Assembly (NCBI GenBank): GCA_020025255.1 | Contig: JAHHSK010000045.1 | Location: 1-16,462, forward strand | Direction of reading: 5' to 3' | DNA length: 16,462 bases | From: Ruthenibacterium sp. | GTDB taxonomy: Bacteria > Bacillota > Clostridia > Oscillospirales > Ruminococcaceae | Shown: positions 7,662 to 14,300 of the stretch, in pieces | Position numbering within the stretch: position 1 is the first letter of the stretch | How the letters are laid out: each line of letters begins with the position of its first letter | Notes under the pieces: generated by a model | Database searches by the model: none | What the model saw: only the letters and a program-made list of their open reading frames with translations | What the model was told of the DNA's origin: nothing | Position numbers and translations under genes: made by a program

Positions 7662-8933
7662 TCAGGATTTACGGATCGCTTTTAAAATAGCACCAAGTTT
7701 CGGGGGAGTGCCATAAAGCAGAACACCCACGCGATAGATTTTGGCAGAAACAACGCCGATCCCAACGACGGAAACCATCAGGATCGCAATGGAAATCAAA
7801 ACCTCGTACATCGGCACCGTGCTCATGGCAAGGCGCGTAAACATCGCCATGGACGAAGTAAAGGGGATAAAGGAGCATACTTTCATCAGCAGTGTGTCCA
7901 CGTTGCCGGAGGACATCGAGAACATGACGACCATAAATGCAAAGACAAACAGCAGAGTGATCGGCATGAGCGAGGTGTTGATGTCCTCGAGCTTGGAAGC
8001 GGTGGAGCCGATTGCGCCGAATAGGAACGCATAGATGAAAAAGCCCAGTGTGAAGAAAATAAGCATGTAAACAAACAAATTTACCGGAATGCCAAACAGG
8101 GAAGAAACCATTTCATTGTCGAACCAATAGCTCTGATTCATATGGAAGAAAATCAGCGAAGAGCCGAAAACAGCAATCAACTGGATAAGACCGGCACAGC
8201 AGGATGCAAGCACCTTGCCAAACATCATGCTCACGGGATTGGCGCTTGTGATCAGCAGCTCCATGGCGCGGGAACTTTTTTCGGTCGCAACATTGGTGGC
8301 GATCATTTGTCCATACAGGATAATGACTGTATACAGTGCAAAAATCATAATGTAGGTATAGAAGAAATTCTTTGCCTGATCTTTGCCGAGACTGTGTGCC
8401 TCGTGCTCGATCACGACCGAAAGCGCATCCTGTACCTGCTGCGCGGTCATGCCGCCGTTCAGCATGGCGCGCACCTGATAAACATTCTGCAGCACCGAAT
8501 CGGCAATGCCGATGTTGTTGTCATACAGTGACAGATTATCAACATAATAGGTGTAGGATGTCAGCCCATCAAAGACAAAAGCACAATCGGCTTCCTGTGC
8601 TGTGATTCTGCGTTTGATTTCCTCGATGCCATCATCCGAAAAGACGATGTTGTAATCAGGGAAAGCGGCTGCAAAGGGGTCTTTTAAAAGAGCCTTTTCC
8701 TCTTCGCCGCATACAAGCAGCATGGTGGAAGCCTCATCGGTTTCCGTCGCCGCGTCAGCAGAGGAGGGGCTGTCCGAAGCAGAAGGCTCTGTGGAGCGCA
8801 GAGCTTCCCGCACGCGCGGAAAGAACATCACACCCGCAATCAACACAACAAGAACGAGCGTTACACCCACAAAAATTTTGTTGGTAAGATAATTTTTCAG
8901 TTCGAATTTAAAAATTTTGGAAAACTGTTTCAT
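7662..8933 (-). CDS. ABC-2 type exporter permease (NatB/YhaP-like)
   Basis: This 423-residue membrane subunit works with the ATPase encoded just upstream. It begins MKQFSKIFKFELKNYLTNKI, a typical ABC-2 amphipathic start, with TM1 at about 20-38. A large extracytoplasmic domain (about 40-190) follows. It holds a low-complexity stretch rich in Ser, Ala, Asp and Glu at about 50-68. Five more hydrophobic helices run from about 190 to 410. This one-plus-five layout with a big first outer loop is that of the NatB (COG1668-type) permeases, linked in Bacillus to sodium or drug efflux. Its ATG overlaps the ATPase stop as ATGA, with AAGGAGG inside the ATPase gene, so translation is coupled. The substrate is unknown: the family includes sodium and peptide exporters. 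Confidence 0.85.
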   Translation of the reverse strand: MKQFSKIFKFELKNYLTNKIFVGVTLVLVVLIAGVMFFPRVREALRSTEPSASDSPSSADAATETDEASTMLLVCGEEEKALLKDPFAAAFPDYNIVFSDDGIEEIKRRITAQEADCAFVFDGLTSYTYYVDNLSLYDNNIGIADSVLQNVYQVRAMLNGGMTAQQVQDALSVVIEHEAHSLGKDQAKNFFYTYIMIFALYTVIILYGQMIATNVATEKSSRAMELLITSANPVSMMFGKVLASCCAGLIQLIAVFGSSLIFFHMNQSYWFDNEMVSSLFGIPVNLFVYMLIFFTLGFFIYAFLFGAIGSTASKLEDINTSLMPITLLFVFAFMVVMFSMSSGNVDTLLMKVCSFIPFTSSMAMFTRLAMSTVPMYEVLISIAILMVSVVGIGVVSAKIYRVGVLLYGTPPKLGAILKAIRKS

Positions 8934-9835
8934 GCGTTTTCCTCCTTGTCCTGATCCCCTGCATACTCGACAAAAATATCGTTGAGGGAAGGTTCAAATA
9001 CTTTGATTTCGTCAATGTCAAATTTCTCGGTCAGGCATTGCATCACGTCTTGTTTTTCTTCCGGTGAGTGCAGTGTGATGAGCAGCGTATTGTTTTCCTG
9101 CTCGGTGCAGGCGGCACCGAAAAACTGCCGGATCGAATCCTTTTGTTCGGAACGAACCACCAAGCGGTTTCGAGGATAGTTCCTGCGTATCGTGTTCAGA
9201 TCACCGGATAAAGCAATGGAACCTTGATTCAAAATAGCGATATTGTCACAGAATTCCTCAATGTAGTTCATCTGGTGACTGGACAGCAGAACAATTTTCC
9301 CTTTTTTGATCTGCTCTTTGACGATATCCTTCAAAAGCATGGCGTTTACCGGATCAAGCCCGGAAAACGGCTCATCCAAGATTACGATTTGCGGGTCATG
9401 GGCAAGCGCGGTGATCAGTTGGATTTTTTGCTGGTTCCCTTTGGAAAGGGTGTCAAGGCGCTTATTTTTGTGTTCCGTCATGCCTAAGCGATCCAGCCAG
9501 AAATCCACCGATGCGCTAGCGGCTCGATGCGTCATACCCTTCAGCTCGGCAAAGTAAACCAGCTGTTCTGCGATTTTCTTTTTGGGGTAAAGGCCGCGTT
9601 CCTCTGGAAGATACCCAAAACGGATCGTGTTGTAATCGATCGGCTTTCCATCCAAAAGGACTTCACCGCTGTCGCAAGGAAAAACATTCATCAAAATACG
9701 AATCGAGGTTGTTTTCCCGGCCCCGTTGCGCCCCAGCAGGCCGCAGGCTTTCCCGCTTTCCGCTGTCAGTGTAATGCCTTTTAAAACTTGATTTCCGCCG
9801 AAGGATTTGCGGATGTTTCGGACTTCTAACTTCAT
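8930..9835 (-). CDS. ABC transporter ATPase (NatA-like)
   Basis: This 301-residue ATPase would energise the NatB-like permease. Walker A is GRNGAGKT (35-42), the signature is LSKGNQQK (130-137), Walker B is VILDEP (151-156) and the switch histidine is His187 in SSHQ. The LSKGNQQK variant is typical of the NatA/DrrA branch. A C-terminal region from about 220 (LVVRSEQKDSIRQFF, then a conserved FEPSLNDIFV near the end) matches the usual DUF4162-type tail. The start at 9835 is chosen because ACGGAGGAG lies 7 nt before it. A GGAGGA-embedded ATG six codons upstream (9853) would put the ribosome binding site inside the gene. It is the first gene of a two-gene operon with its own promoter and operator candidate. 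Confidence 0.9.
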   Translation of the reverse strand: MKLEVRNIRKSFGGNQVLKGITLTAESGKACGLLGRNGAGKTTSIRILMNVFPCDSGEVLLDGKPIDYNTIRFGYLPEERGLYPKKKIAEQLVYFAELKGMTHRAASASVDFWLDRLGMTEHKNKRLDTLSKGNQQKIQLITALAHDPQIVILDEPFSGLDPVNAMLLKDIVKEQIKKGKIVLLSSHQMNYIEEFCDNIAILNQGSIALSGDLNTIRRNYPRNRLVVRSEQKDSIRQFFGAACTEQENNTLLITLHSPEEKQDVMQCLTEKFDIDEIKVFEPSLNDIFVEYAGDQDKEENA

Positions 9836-9870
9836 AAATGCTCCTCCGTACATGGTGCAATTTTACGAAA

Positions 9871-9899
9871 AGTATCGCATATTTTGCTTTCAAAGTAAA
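9871..9899 (-). promoter_or_regulatory. Promoter of the NatAB-like operon
   Basis: On the minus strand TTTACT (9899-9894) and GATACT (9876-9871) are 17 bp apart, each four of six to consensus. The start would be near 9864, giving a leader of about 30 nt that ends in a good ribosome binding site. The weak boxes and the overlapping palindrome suggest a regulated promoter. Confidence 0.5.
9883..9899. promoter_or_regulatory. Operator-like palindrome over the -35 region
   Basis: TTTGCTTTCAAAGTAAA is a 17-bp inverted repeat around 9891 in which seven of eight pairs are complementary and the eighth is G-T. It covers the whole -35 box and part of the spacer, so a bound dimer would block RNA polymerase. 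The size and AT-rich arms fit a winged-helix repressor such as a MarR-family protein. No such regulator gene is in the window, so its identity is open. Confidence 0.5.
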
Positions 9900-9930
9900 G
9901 AGGGATTTTATTGTTTTTTTGAATTATTTG

Positions 9931-9952
9931 GAAAAAGAACCTGCGAAAGCAG
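9931..9952 (-). terminator. Weak candidate terminator of the corrinoid operon
   Basis: Just after the last stop codon, the minus strand has CTGC-TTTC-GCAG followed by GTTCTTTTT. The stem is only 4 bp, so this is marginal. It is the only hairpin with a T tract between this operon and the NatAB promoter. Confidence 0.28.
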
Positions 9953-9956
9953 CGCA

Positions 9957-10475
9957 TCAGTAATTGCGGCTTTGATAGTCTATTTCTGCGGTGCCGCAGT
10001 GATCATTCAAAATCAAGGCCAGATTGAAAAAATAGCCCGAAAGAAGATTGGAAAAATCAAGCAGTGCAGAGGGCACGCAATGCCCTTGCTGAACATGGCG
10101 GTAAATCAGGCGGACAAGCTCTTTTGCCTTAACGCGCAGAAGATGTGCGATACAGGCGCTTTCACAGCCTTGCGGAAGAACAAATCGTCCGCACAGCTTC
10201 TTGGCCTTGGATTCATCTGCCAAGGCCTCGGTGCGACGATACAGCCAGTCGATCTCGTCGTCTGTGATGCTCCAATGTGTGCGCAAAGTCGGATTTGCGT
10301 GGTAAACCAACTCGGCAATCCGCAACAGTTCGGTGCAAAATTCGCCGCTTTTGGCAGCCAGCAATCCGATCAGGCTGGCAATTTCATCGGTAAGCAGTTC
10401 AAAATCACAGCAGAGGTTTTCGCTGTCATCGCACAAAAAAGGATAAGCCTCCCAGGGGCTGCGGTATAATGCCAT
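9957..10475 (-). CDS. Divergent PduO-fold cob(I)alamin adenosyltransferase-like protein
   Basis: This 172-residue soluble helical protein is the last gene of the corrinoid uptake operon. FVLPQGCESACIAHLLR (98-114) aligns block for block with the FILPxG...R signature of PduO/MMAB adenosyltransferases, keeping the active-site arginine (Arg114). FSNLLSGYFFNLA (141-153) matches the family's FLNRLSDYLFxLA. Differences: there is no N-terminal ATP loop of the TGxGDxGxT type (the chain starts MALYRSPWEAYPFL), the family Asp of LSD is Gly147, and the acidic residue of CRRAER is Val121. Cysteines are frequent (15, 22, 23, 47, 95, 104, 108, 133, 160). The start at 10475 follows AAAGGTGGG; it begins 2 nt after the ATPase stop. 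It may adenosylate imported corrinoid by a variant mechanism, or only bind it. The family call is good, activity uncertain; alignments are from memory. Confidence 0.7.
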   Translation of the reverse strand: MALYRSPWEAYPFLCDDSENLCCDFELLTDEIASLIGLLAAKSGEFCTELLRIAELVYHANPTLRTHWSITDDEIDWLYRRTEALADESKAKKLCGRFVLPQGCESACIAHLLRVKAKELVRLIYRHVQQGHCVPSALLDFSNLLSGYFFNLALILNDHCGTAEIDYQSRNY

Positions 10476-10477
10476 TG

Positions 10478-11233
10478 TTATTCCCACCTTTTCAAAGATT
10501 GCTGCATCCATGCGCGGACATCCGTATCATACACCTGATGCAAAAGCGAAAGATCCAGTTCGGATGCTTTTCCTTCAAATACGGCGGTTCCATTGCGCAT
10601 CAGCAGAATACGGTTGGCAAATTCCAGCGCCAGATTGATATCGTGCAAAACACCGACAACGCAGTGGTTTTCTTCTGCCGCCCACTCGTTCAAAAGCTGT
10701 ACCAGTTCGATCTGAAATTTCAGATCCAGATGATTCGTCGGTTCATCCAGAAGAATAATGTGCGGCTGCTGCGCAAAAACACGAGCCAAAAACACCCGCT
10801 GCAGCTGTCCGCCGGAAAGCTGTGTTACTCTGCGGTCGGCAAGATCCGTAAGGCCTGTTTTGGCAAGAGCCTGTGCAACGATTTGTTTATCCTGAGGCCC
10901 TGCGCTGGCGAACAGGCCGGGGCGCTGATGGGCATAGCGCCCCATCATCACCGTTTCATAAACGGAATAATCAAAATCGACAGAGTTGATTTGGCTCATA
11001 AGGGCGATTGTGCGTGCCGTTTCCCGGCGCGGCGCGGTGCGGACATCCAGCCCGCAGGCGGTAATGCTGCCGGAAAAGGGCAGCAGGCCGGCAAGAGCTT
11101 TTACCAATGTGGTTTTTCCGCAGCCGTTTGCCCCCAGTATCGCCATGCATTCCTGTGGGTGCAGGTGGAAGCTGATGCCGTTCACTACATTTTTTTCACC
11201 GTACCCACAGGCGACATTTTCAACCTTCAGCAT
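10478..11233 (-). CDS. btuD: Corrinoid ABC importer ATPase (BtuD/FecE type)
   Basis: This 251-residue ATPase couples ATP hydrolysis to import through the BtuC-like permease. Walker A is GANGCGKTT (34-42), the signature LSGGQ (139-143), Walker B IILLDEP (159-165, catalytic Glu164), the D-loop NHLD follows, and the switch histidine is His197. The LSGGQLQRVFLAR and DEPTNHLD forms are those of the FepC/BtuD importer branch. The start at 11233 is preceded by AAAAGGAG and gives the family's usual MLKVENVACGYG beginning. It overlaps the permease stop by 14 nt. Iron-siderophore or haem use is possible for the family, but the upstream cobalamin riboswitch favours corrinoids. Confidence 0.88.
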   Translation of the reverse strand: MLKVENVACGYGEKNVVNGISFHLHPQECMAILGANGCGKTTLVKALAGLLPFSGSITACGLDVRTAPRRETARTIALMSQINSVDFDYSVYETVMMGRYAHQRPGLFASAGPQDKQIVAQALAKTGLTDLADRRVTQLSGGQLQRVFLARVFAQQPHIILLDEPTNHLDLKFQIELVQLLNEWAAEENHCVVGVLHDINLALEFANRILLMRNGTAVFEGKASELDLSLLHQVYDTDVRAWMQQSLKRWE

Positions 11234-12257
11234 GGTTTTCTCCTTTTCGTTTGGCAAGAAAAACGTACAGAAAGAATGGCGCACCGATCAGTGCAGTGAT
11301 CGAACCGATCGGGATCTCACTCGGTGAAGCAAGGGTTCGCGCCGCAAGATCACATAAAACCATAAACGTTCCGCCAAACACCGCACTGAATGGGATCAAA
11401 AGCCGATGGCTCGGGCCGAAAAAACGGCGCACGACATGCGGGGCGATCAAATCCACAAATCCGATGACACCCACAAAAGCAACACAGGTGCCGGTAAGCA
11501 GGGCAACCGTGCAGATCAGCATCCATTTTGTGCGCTTGAGGTTCACGCCCATCGCCGCAGCCTGTTCTTCACCGAACGTCAGCAGATCCAATTCCCGCGC
11601 AAAGGCACAGAAGAAGAGGAGGCATGCAGGAACCACCAGGGCAACGGGTGCGACATGACGCCATTCTTTGGCGGAAAAGCTGCCCAGCTGCCAAAGCATC
11701 AGCCGCTGCGTGTGTTTGGGGTTCGACATGGCAAGGGTTGTCATCAGCGCATTTAGAAACAGAGAAAGCACCATGCCGGTAAGAATAATGGTATTGTTGG
11801 ATAAGCCGCGATCTATTTTTGCGGCAACGCCCATCGCAAAGACCACAGTGCCCAGCCCGCACAGCAGGCAGACAACCGGCATCAGAAAAATACCCAGCCA
11901 GCCGCCCGCTGCACCAAGGACAATCAACACTGCCGCACCGAATCCGGCACCGCTGGAAACACCGAGACCAAAGCTGGAGGCAAGCGGATTTTTTAAAACA
12001 GACTGCATAACGGCACCGCTGACAGAAAGCCCAGCACCCACTAAAAAAGTGAGAAGCACCCGGGGAACCCGGATGCTCCAGATAAGACCCGGATATACGG
12101 CCGGGAAATCGGGGGGCAGACAAGCCCCCCATAATTTGTGAGCAAAAACCTGACCAATGGAAAGCGGAGACACCGGCACACTGCCGATGCAGATGCCTGC
12201 CAATATGGAAAGGAGGGCTGCCGAAAGCAGTATGATTGCCTTATTTCGTAAAGACAT
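11220..12257 (-). CDS. btuC: Corrinoid ABC importer permease (BtuC/FecCD family)
   Basis: This 345-residue polytopic membrane protein of the FecCD family would have about ten helices and work as a dimer. Diagnostic blocks are IRVPRVLLTFLVGAGLSVSG, QSVLKNPLASSFGLGVSSGA, and near the C-terminus FVGVIGFVDLIAPHVVRR, followed by an IGSITALIGAPFF type end. The GFVDLIAPHVVRR block is the coupling region that meets the ATPase. The start at 12257 is chosen because MSLRNKAIILL leads straight into TM1. The ATG at 12308 adds 17 unusual residues and has no better ribosome binding site. Even so, the signal before 12257 is poor. The start lies 17 nt inside the end of the binding-protein gene, so translation is probably coupled. 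Confidence 0.88.
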   Translation of the reverse strand: MSLRNKAIILLSAALLSILAGICIGSVPVSPLSIGQVFAHKLWGACLPPDFPAVYPGLIWSIRVPRVLLTFLVGAGLSVSGAVMQSVLKNPLASSFGLGVSSGAGFGAAVLIVLGAAGGWLGIFLMPVVCLLCGLGTVVFAMGVAAKIDRGLSNNTIILTGMVLSLFLNALMTTLAMSNPKHTQRLMLWQLGSFSAKEWRHVAPVALVVPACLLFFCAFARELDLLTFGEEQAAAMGVNLKRTKWMLICTVALLTGTCVAFVGVIGFVDLIAPHVVRRFFGPSHRLLIPFSAVFGGTFMVLCDLAARTLASPSEIPIGSITALIGAPFFLYVFLAKRKGENHAEG

Positions 12258-13236
12258 CGGGATACAGAGCCTGACCCATTTGCTCCAGAGCAAGGATGAT
12301 GTTTTCATTGGGCAGGGAAGAACTCATGTTGTCGATGAAATAAACATCTTTGTTGGCAACAGCGGTTACCTTTTCCCAGCCTTCCTGCTTGAGAAGGTCG
12401 CCGACGGCATCGGGAATGTAGTTCGTGTTGGTAAAGATCACATCCGGGTTTGCAGCTGCAATGTTTTCGGCAGTAACAGACAGCCAGCCTTCTTGGTCGC
12501 CCATAACGTTTTTGCCGCCGATGAGGGTGATCATTTCGTCCAGATAGGTGCCTGCGCCGGTGCTGTAAAAGCTGGGAGCATTGGCAATTTCAAAGTAAAC
12601 CGTTTTGCGTTCGGAATCGGGGATCGAAGCCGCCTTTGCAGCAAATTCATCAAGCTGTGTTTTCAGATCGGCATTGATCTTTTCCCCTTCGGCGCCTTTG
12701 CCGACAACGCTTGCAATGAATTCAATGTCCTTATAGATGTCTTCGATTGTAGCACTGGTGGGGATCTCCACAAAGGTGATGCCCATATCCTGCAGCGGCT
12801 GGAAGGGGGCAGAACCATCCCACATGCTCAAAGAGGAAACCAGAATCACATCCGGGGTCATAGCAGCCATTTTTTCTACGTCCGGAGCCATCATATCAAA
12901 AGCGGGAAGGTCGGCAAGTTCCGGGATCATAGCGGTGCTGTTGGTGTCAGCTGCAACGATCATATCCTTGCAGCCAAGGTCGATCAGCGTCTGGGTAATG
13001 GACGGAGCCATGCTGATAACCGTGGAAACGGATTCAGGAAGGGTGAAGTCGTTGCCGGCACGGTCAACCGTGGGAACCGCTGCATCCGATGAGGATTCCG
13101 AGGAGGAAATGGATCCGGTCGATTCAACCGACGAGGATTCCCCCGATTCGGAAGCGGGGGTCGAAGGTGCGTTGCCGCACCCCGCAGTGGACAGTGCCAG
13201 CGCAAGGGTCAGCACGAAACTGAGAAGTTTTTTCAT
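12241..13236 (-). CDS. btuF: Corrinoid-binding lipoprotein of ABC importer (BtuF type)
   Basis: This 331-residue solute-binding protein is anchored outside the cell. A lipoprotein signal peptide ends LSTAGC with Cys20 as lipidation site, and a Ser-rich linker (24-50) follows. The mature domain has the class III fold: ISMAPSITQTLIDLGCKDMI opens lobe 1, then MMAPDVEKMAAMTPDVILVS. A long linking helix follows (about 155-190), then lobe 2 with NPDVIFTNTNYIPD. The conserved lobe-face glutamates of the BtuF/FhuD type appear likely (EIPTSATIED and NENIILALEQ regions), but I cannot assign them surely. The start at 13236 follows GGAG with a 7-nt gap. It is the first gene after the cobalamin riboswitch and an attenuator-like hairpin, so expression should fall when adenosylcobalamin is plentiful. 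Confidence 0.88.
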   Translation of the reverse strand: MKKLLSFVLTLALALSTAGCGNAPSTPASESGESSSVESTGSISSSESSSDAAVPTVDRAGNDFTLPESVSTVISMAPSITQTLIDLGCKDMIVAADTNSTAMIPELADLPAFDMMAPDVEKMAAMTPDVILVSSLSMWDGSAPFQPLQDMGITFVEIPTSATIEDIYKDIEFIASVVGKGAEGEKINADLKTQLDEFAAKAASIPDSERKTVYFEIANAPSFYSTGAGTYLDEMITLIGGKNVMGDQEGWLSVTAENIAAANPDVIFTNTNYIPDAVGDLLKQEGWEKVTAVANKDVYFIDNMSSSLPNENIILALEQMGQALYPDVFTK

Positions 13237-13265
13237 AGGTAGTCTCCATTCTTTTTCCTGAAAAT

Positions 13266-13300
13266 ATAAAAAGGCTTTTCCGAAAAGACGGAAAAAGCCT
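13266..13300 (-). terminator. Attenuator terminator of the riboswitch
   Basis: On the minus strand GGCTTTTTCC and GGAAAAGCC form a stem with one extra T, an 8-nt loop and then TTTTTATATTTT. It sits between the riboswitch and the btuF start codon, the position expected for transcriptional control by a cobalamin riboswitch. Confidence 0.72.
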
Positions 13301-13360
13301 GCAGGAAAACACACGAAAAAGCACAGGCAGGGCAGCGGCGGCACTGTCTGTGTTTTCTGG

Positions 13361-13389
13361 CATTCTGCGTTTGGTCCGTCCGCAGAATG
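13361..13389 (-). other. Extra hairpin in the riboswitch leader
   Basis: CATTCTGCG and CGCAGAATG pair perfectly (9 bp) around an 11-nt loop between the B12 box and the attenuator. It may be part of the expression platform or simply a spacer. A longer-range pairing of GAAAACACA with TGTGTTTTC (about 13304-13358) lies next to it. Confidence 0.45.
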
Positions 13390-13427
13390 GGGGTCTTCCG
13401 TCGGGGGTTTATCCGACAAAAAGTATG

Positions 13428-13606
13428 CATTTCAAGGCAGGTCTTCCGGCTTCCGAAAATGGGACTGTTCAGCCTTCCCATCCGAATAATGGACAGTGGC
13501 GTGCGCAGAACAGCTGATTCGGTTACGGCGGCGGGCCCGTACAGGATTTGCACCTGTTTCCCTATTCTTCCGCAATATATTGAAAGCGGACACCTTGAAG
13601 TGATTT
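13428..13606 (-). promoter_or_regulatory. Cobalamin (adenosylcobalamin) riboswitch
   Basis: The minus strand carries the ordered landmarks of this class. They are GGTGTCC near 13597, AATAGGGAAACAGGTGCAAA then ATCCTG, the invariant GCCCGCCGCCGTAACCG core (about 13520-13537), a GGGAAGGC block, and last the B12 box GCCGGAAGACCTGCC (13450-13436). The region is about 180 nt, the usual size. It lies directly after a promoter and before the corrinoid uptake genes. The expected behaviour, shut-off on binding adenosylcobalamin, is family knowledge rather than visible here. The following terminator suggests transcriptional control. Confidence 0.93.
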
Positions 13607-13614
13607 CGTATAGC

Positions 13615-13644
13615 ATTATAGCACGCTTGTTCTTAGGAACGCAA
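13615..13644 (-). promoter_or_regulatory. Promoter of the corrinoid uptake operon
   Basis: The -10 box is a perfect TATAAT (13620-13615). TTGCGT (13644-13639) lies 18 bp upstream as a weaker -35 box. The start would be near 13608, a few bases before the riboswitch, leaving a leader of about 370 nt. Confidence 0.72.
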
Positions 13645-13663
13645 GCGAAAATCAGCATAATTT

Positions 13664-13695
13664 AAAAAGCCGCGGCCGTAAGTGATCTGGGCGGC
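13664..13695 (-). terminator. Weak candidate terminator after the HMA gene
   Basis: GCCGC (13695-13691) can pair with GCGGC (13673-13669) across a 17-nt loop, followed by TTTTTAAATT on the minus strand. The stem is short and the loop long, so confidence is low. It is placed where the HMA gene transcript should end, before the riboswitch promoter. Confidence 0.35.
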
Positions 13696-13732
13696 ACAGC
13701 TTGGTTTCACACCGAAAAGCAAACAACGAAAA

Positions 13733-13984
13733 TCAGAAGCTGGAAAACAAGCCTTTTTTCTGATACGGCTGTTTGACAACGCAACCCATGTCATAGCCAA
13801 TCTCTTGAAGAACCTTTGCAAAATGAGTTTCGTCAAGTTCCTGATCGGTGATGATCTCAATCTGCCCCTTTTTGTGAGAAGACCGTATCTTTTTCACAGG
13901 AAAGTTTTTACGCACGGTTTCGTTTATGTGCGCTTCGCACATGCCGCACATCATACCAGTTACTTCGATTGTATATTTCCACAT
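13733..13984 (-). CDS. Small heavy-metal-associated (HMA) domain protein
   Basis: This 83-residue cytoplasmic protein has a ferredoxin-like HMA fold of CopZ size (family about 68-75) plus a short basic tail (KQPYQKKGLFSSF). The metal-binding motif is MMCGMC (11-16, Cys13 and Cys16), the family's MxCxxC. The first strand is YTIEVTG and the chain continues with a helix and IEIITDQELDETHFAKVLQE. GGAGG lies 7 nt before the ATG. It is transcribed alone from a promoter with an operator candidate. It lies downstream of the P1B ATPase on the same strand, but a terminator separates them. It probably chaperones or buffers a soft or transition metal for that ATPase. The copper name (CopZ) is not justified, because the ATPase lacks a CPC motif. 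Confidence 0.82.
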   Translation of the reverse strand: MWKYTIEVTGMMCGMCEAHINETVRKNFPVKKIRSSHKKGQIEIITDQELDETHFAKVLQEIGYDMGCVVKQPYQKKGLFSSF

Positions 13985-14052
13985 TTTAATTCCTCCGGTT
14001 GCATTTGCAAGGTGTATTGCGTATGGAGCGAAACAAAGAATGAACCGCGAAG

Positions 14053-14068
14053 GTTAGCATTCACTAAC
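14053..14068. promoter_or_regulatory. GTTAG-N6-CTAAC operator candidate
   Basis: GTTAGCATTCACTAAC has 5-bp inverted arms and sits just after the -10 box, over the likely start of the HMA transcript. The half-sites recall those bound by DtxR-family metal regulators (GTTAG/CTAAC in IdeR-type boxes), but the 6-bp spacing differs. The inference is metal-dependent repression, with no regulator in view. Confidence 0.45.
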
Positions 14069-14071
14069 TAA

Positions 14072-14100
14072 AATATAGCACGATTACATGTGAAATTCAA
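14072..14100 (-). promoter_or_regulatory. Promoter of the HMA gene
   Basis: TTGAAT (14100-14095) and TATATT (14077-14072) are separated by exactly 17 bp. The start would be near 14065, inside the operator candidate, giving a leader of about 80 nt. Confidence 0.65.
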
Positions 14101-14199
14101 TCATCCAACGGAAACATTTGCAGCAAAATGTATAGGAAAACCTGCAACCGAGTCAAAATGCGATTGGGCAGCATGGGAAAAGAAAGCAGGCATCAGCAG

Positions 14200-14239
14200 A
14201 AAAAATACGGCACTGTCCGCAAATAATAGGACAGTGCCG
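14200..14239 (-). terminator. Terminator of the P1B ATPase gene
   Basis: CGGCACTGTCC and GGACAGTGCCG form a perfect 11-bp stem around a 10-nt loop, followed on the minus strand by TATTTTTTC. It starts about 60 nt after the ATPase stop codon and separates that gene from the HMA gene. Confidence 0.85.
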
Positions 14240-14300
14240 CATCATAAAAACAGCTTGATACATGGAAACCCACAGCTCTGATAGGGAAAACAAGGCGGTG

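Noticed and set aside
13733..13984. Naming the HMA protein CopZ
   Set aside because: The MxCxxC motif fits, but the neighbouring ATPase lacks CPC and no copper regulator or operator is visible, so the metal is left open.
14208..14239. Perfect inverted repeat considered as a mobile-element end
   Set aside because: There is no transposase or partner repeat. The A run on its left gives a T tract for the minus-strand ATPase transcript, so a terminator explains it.
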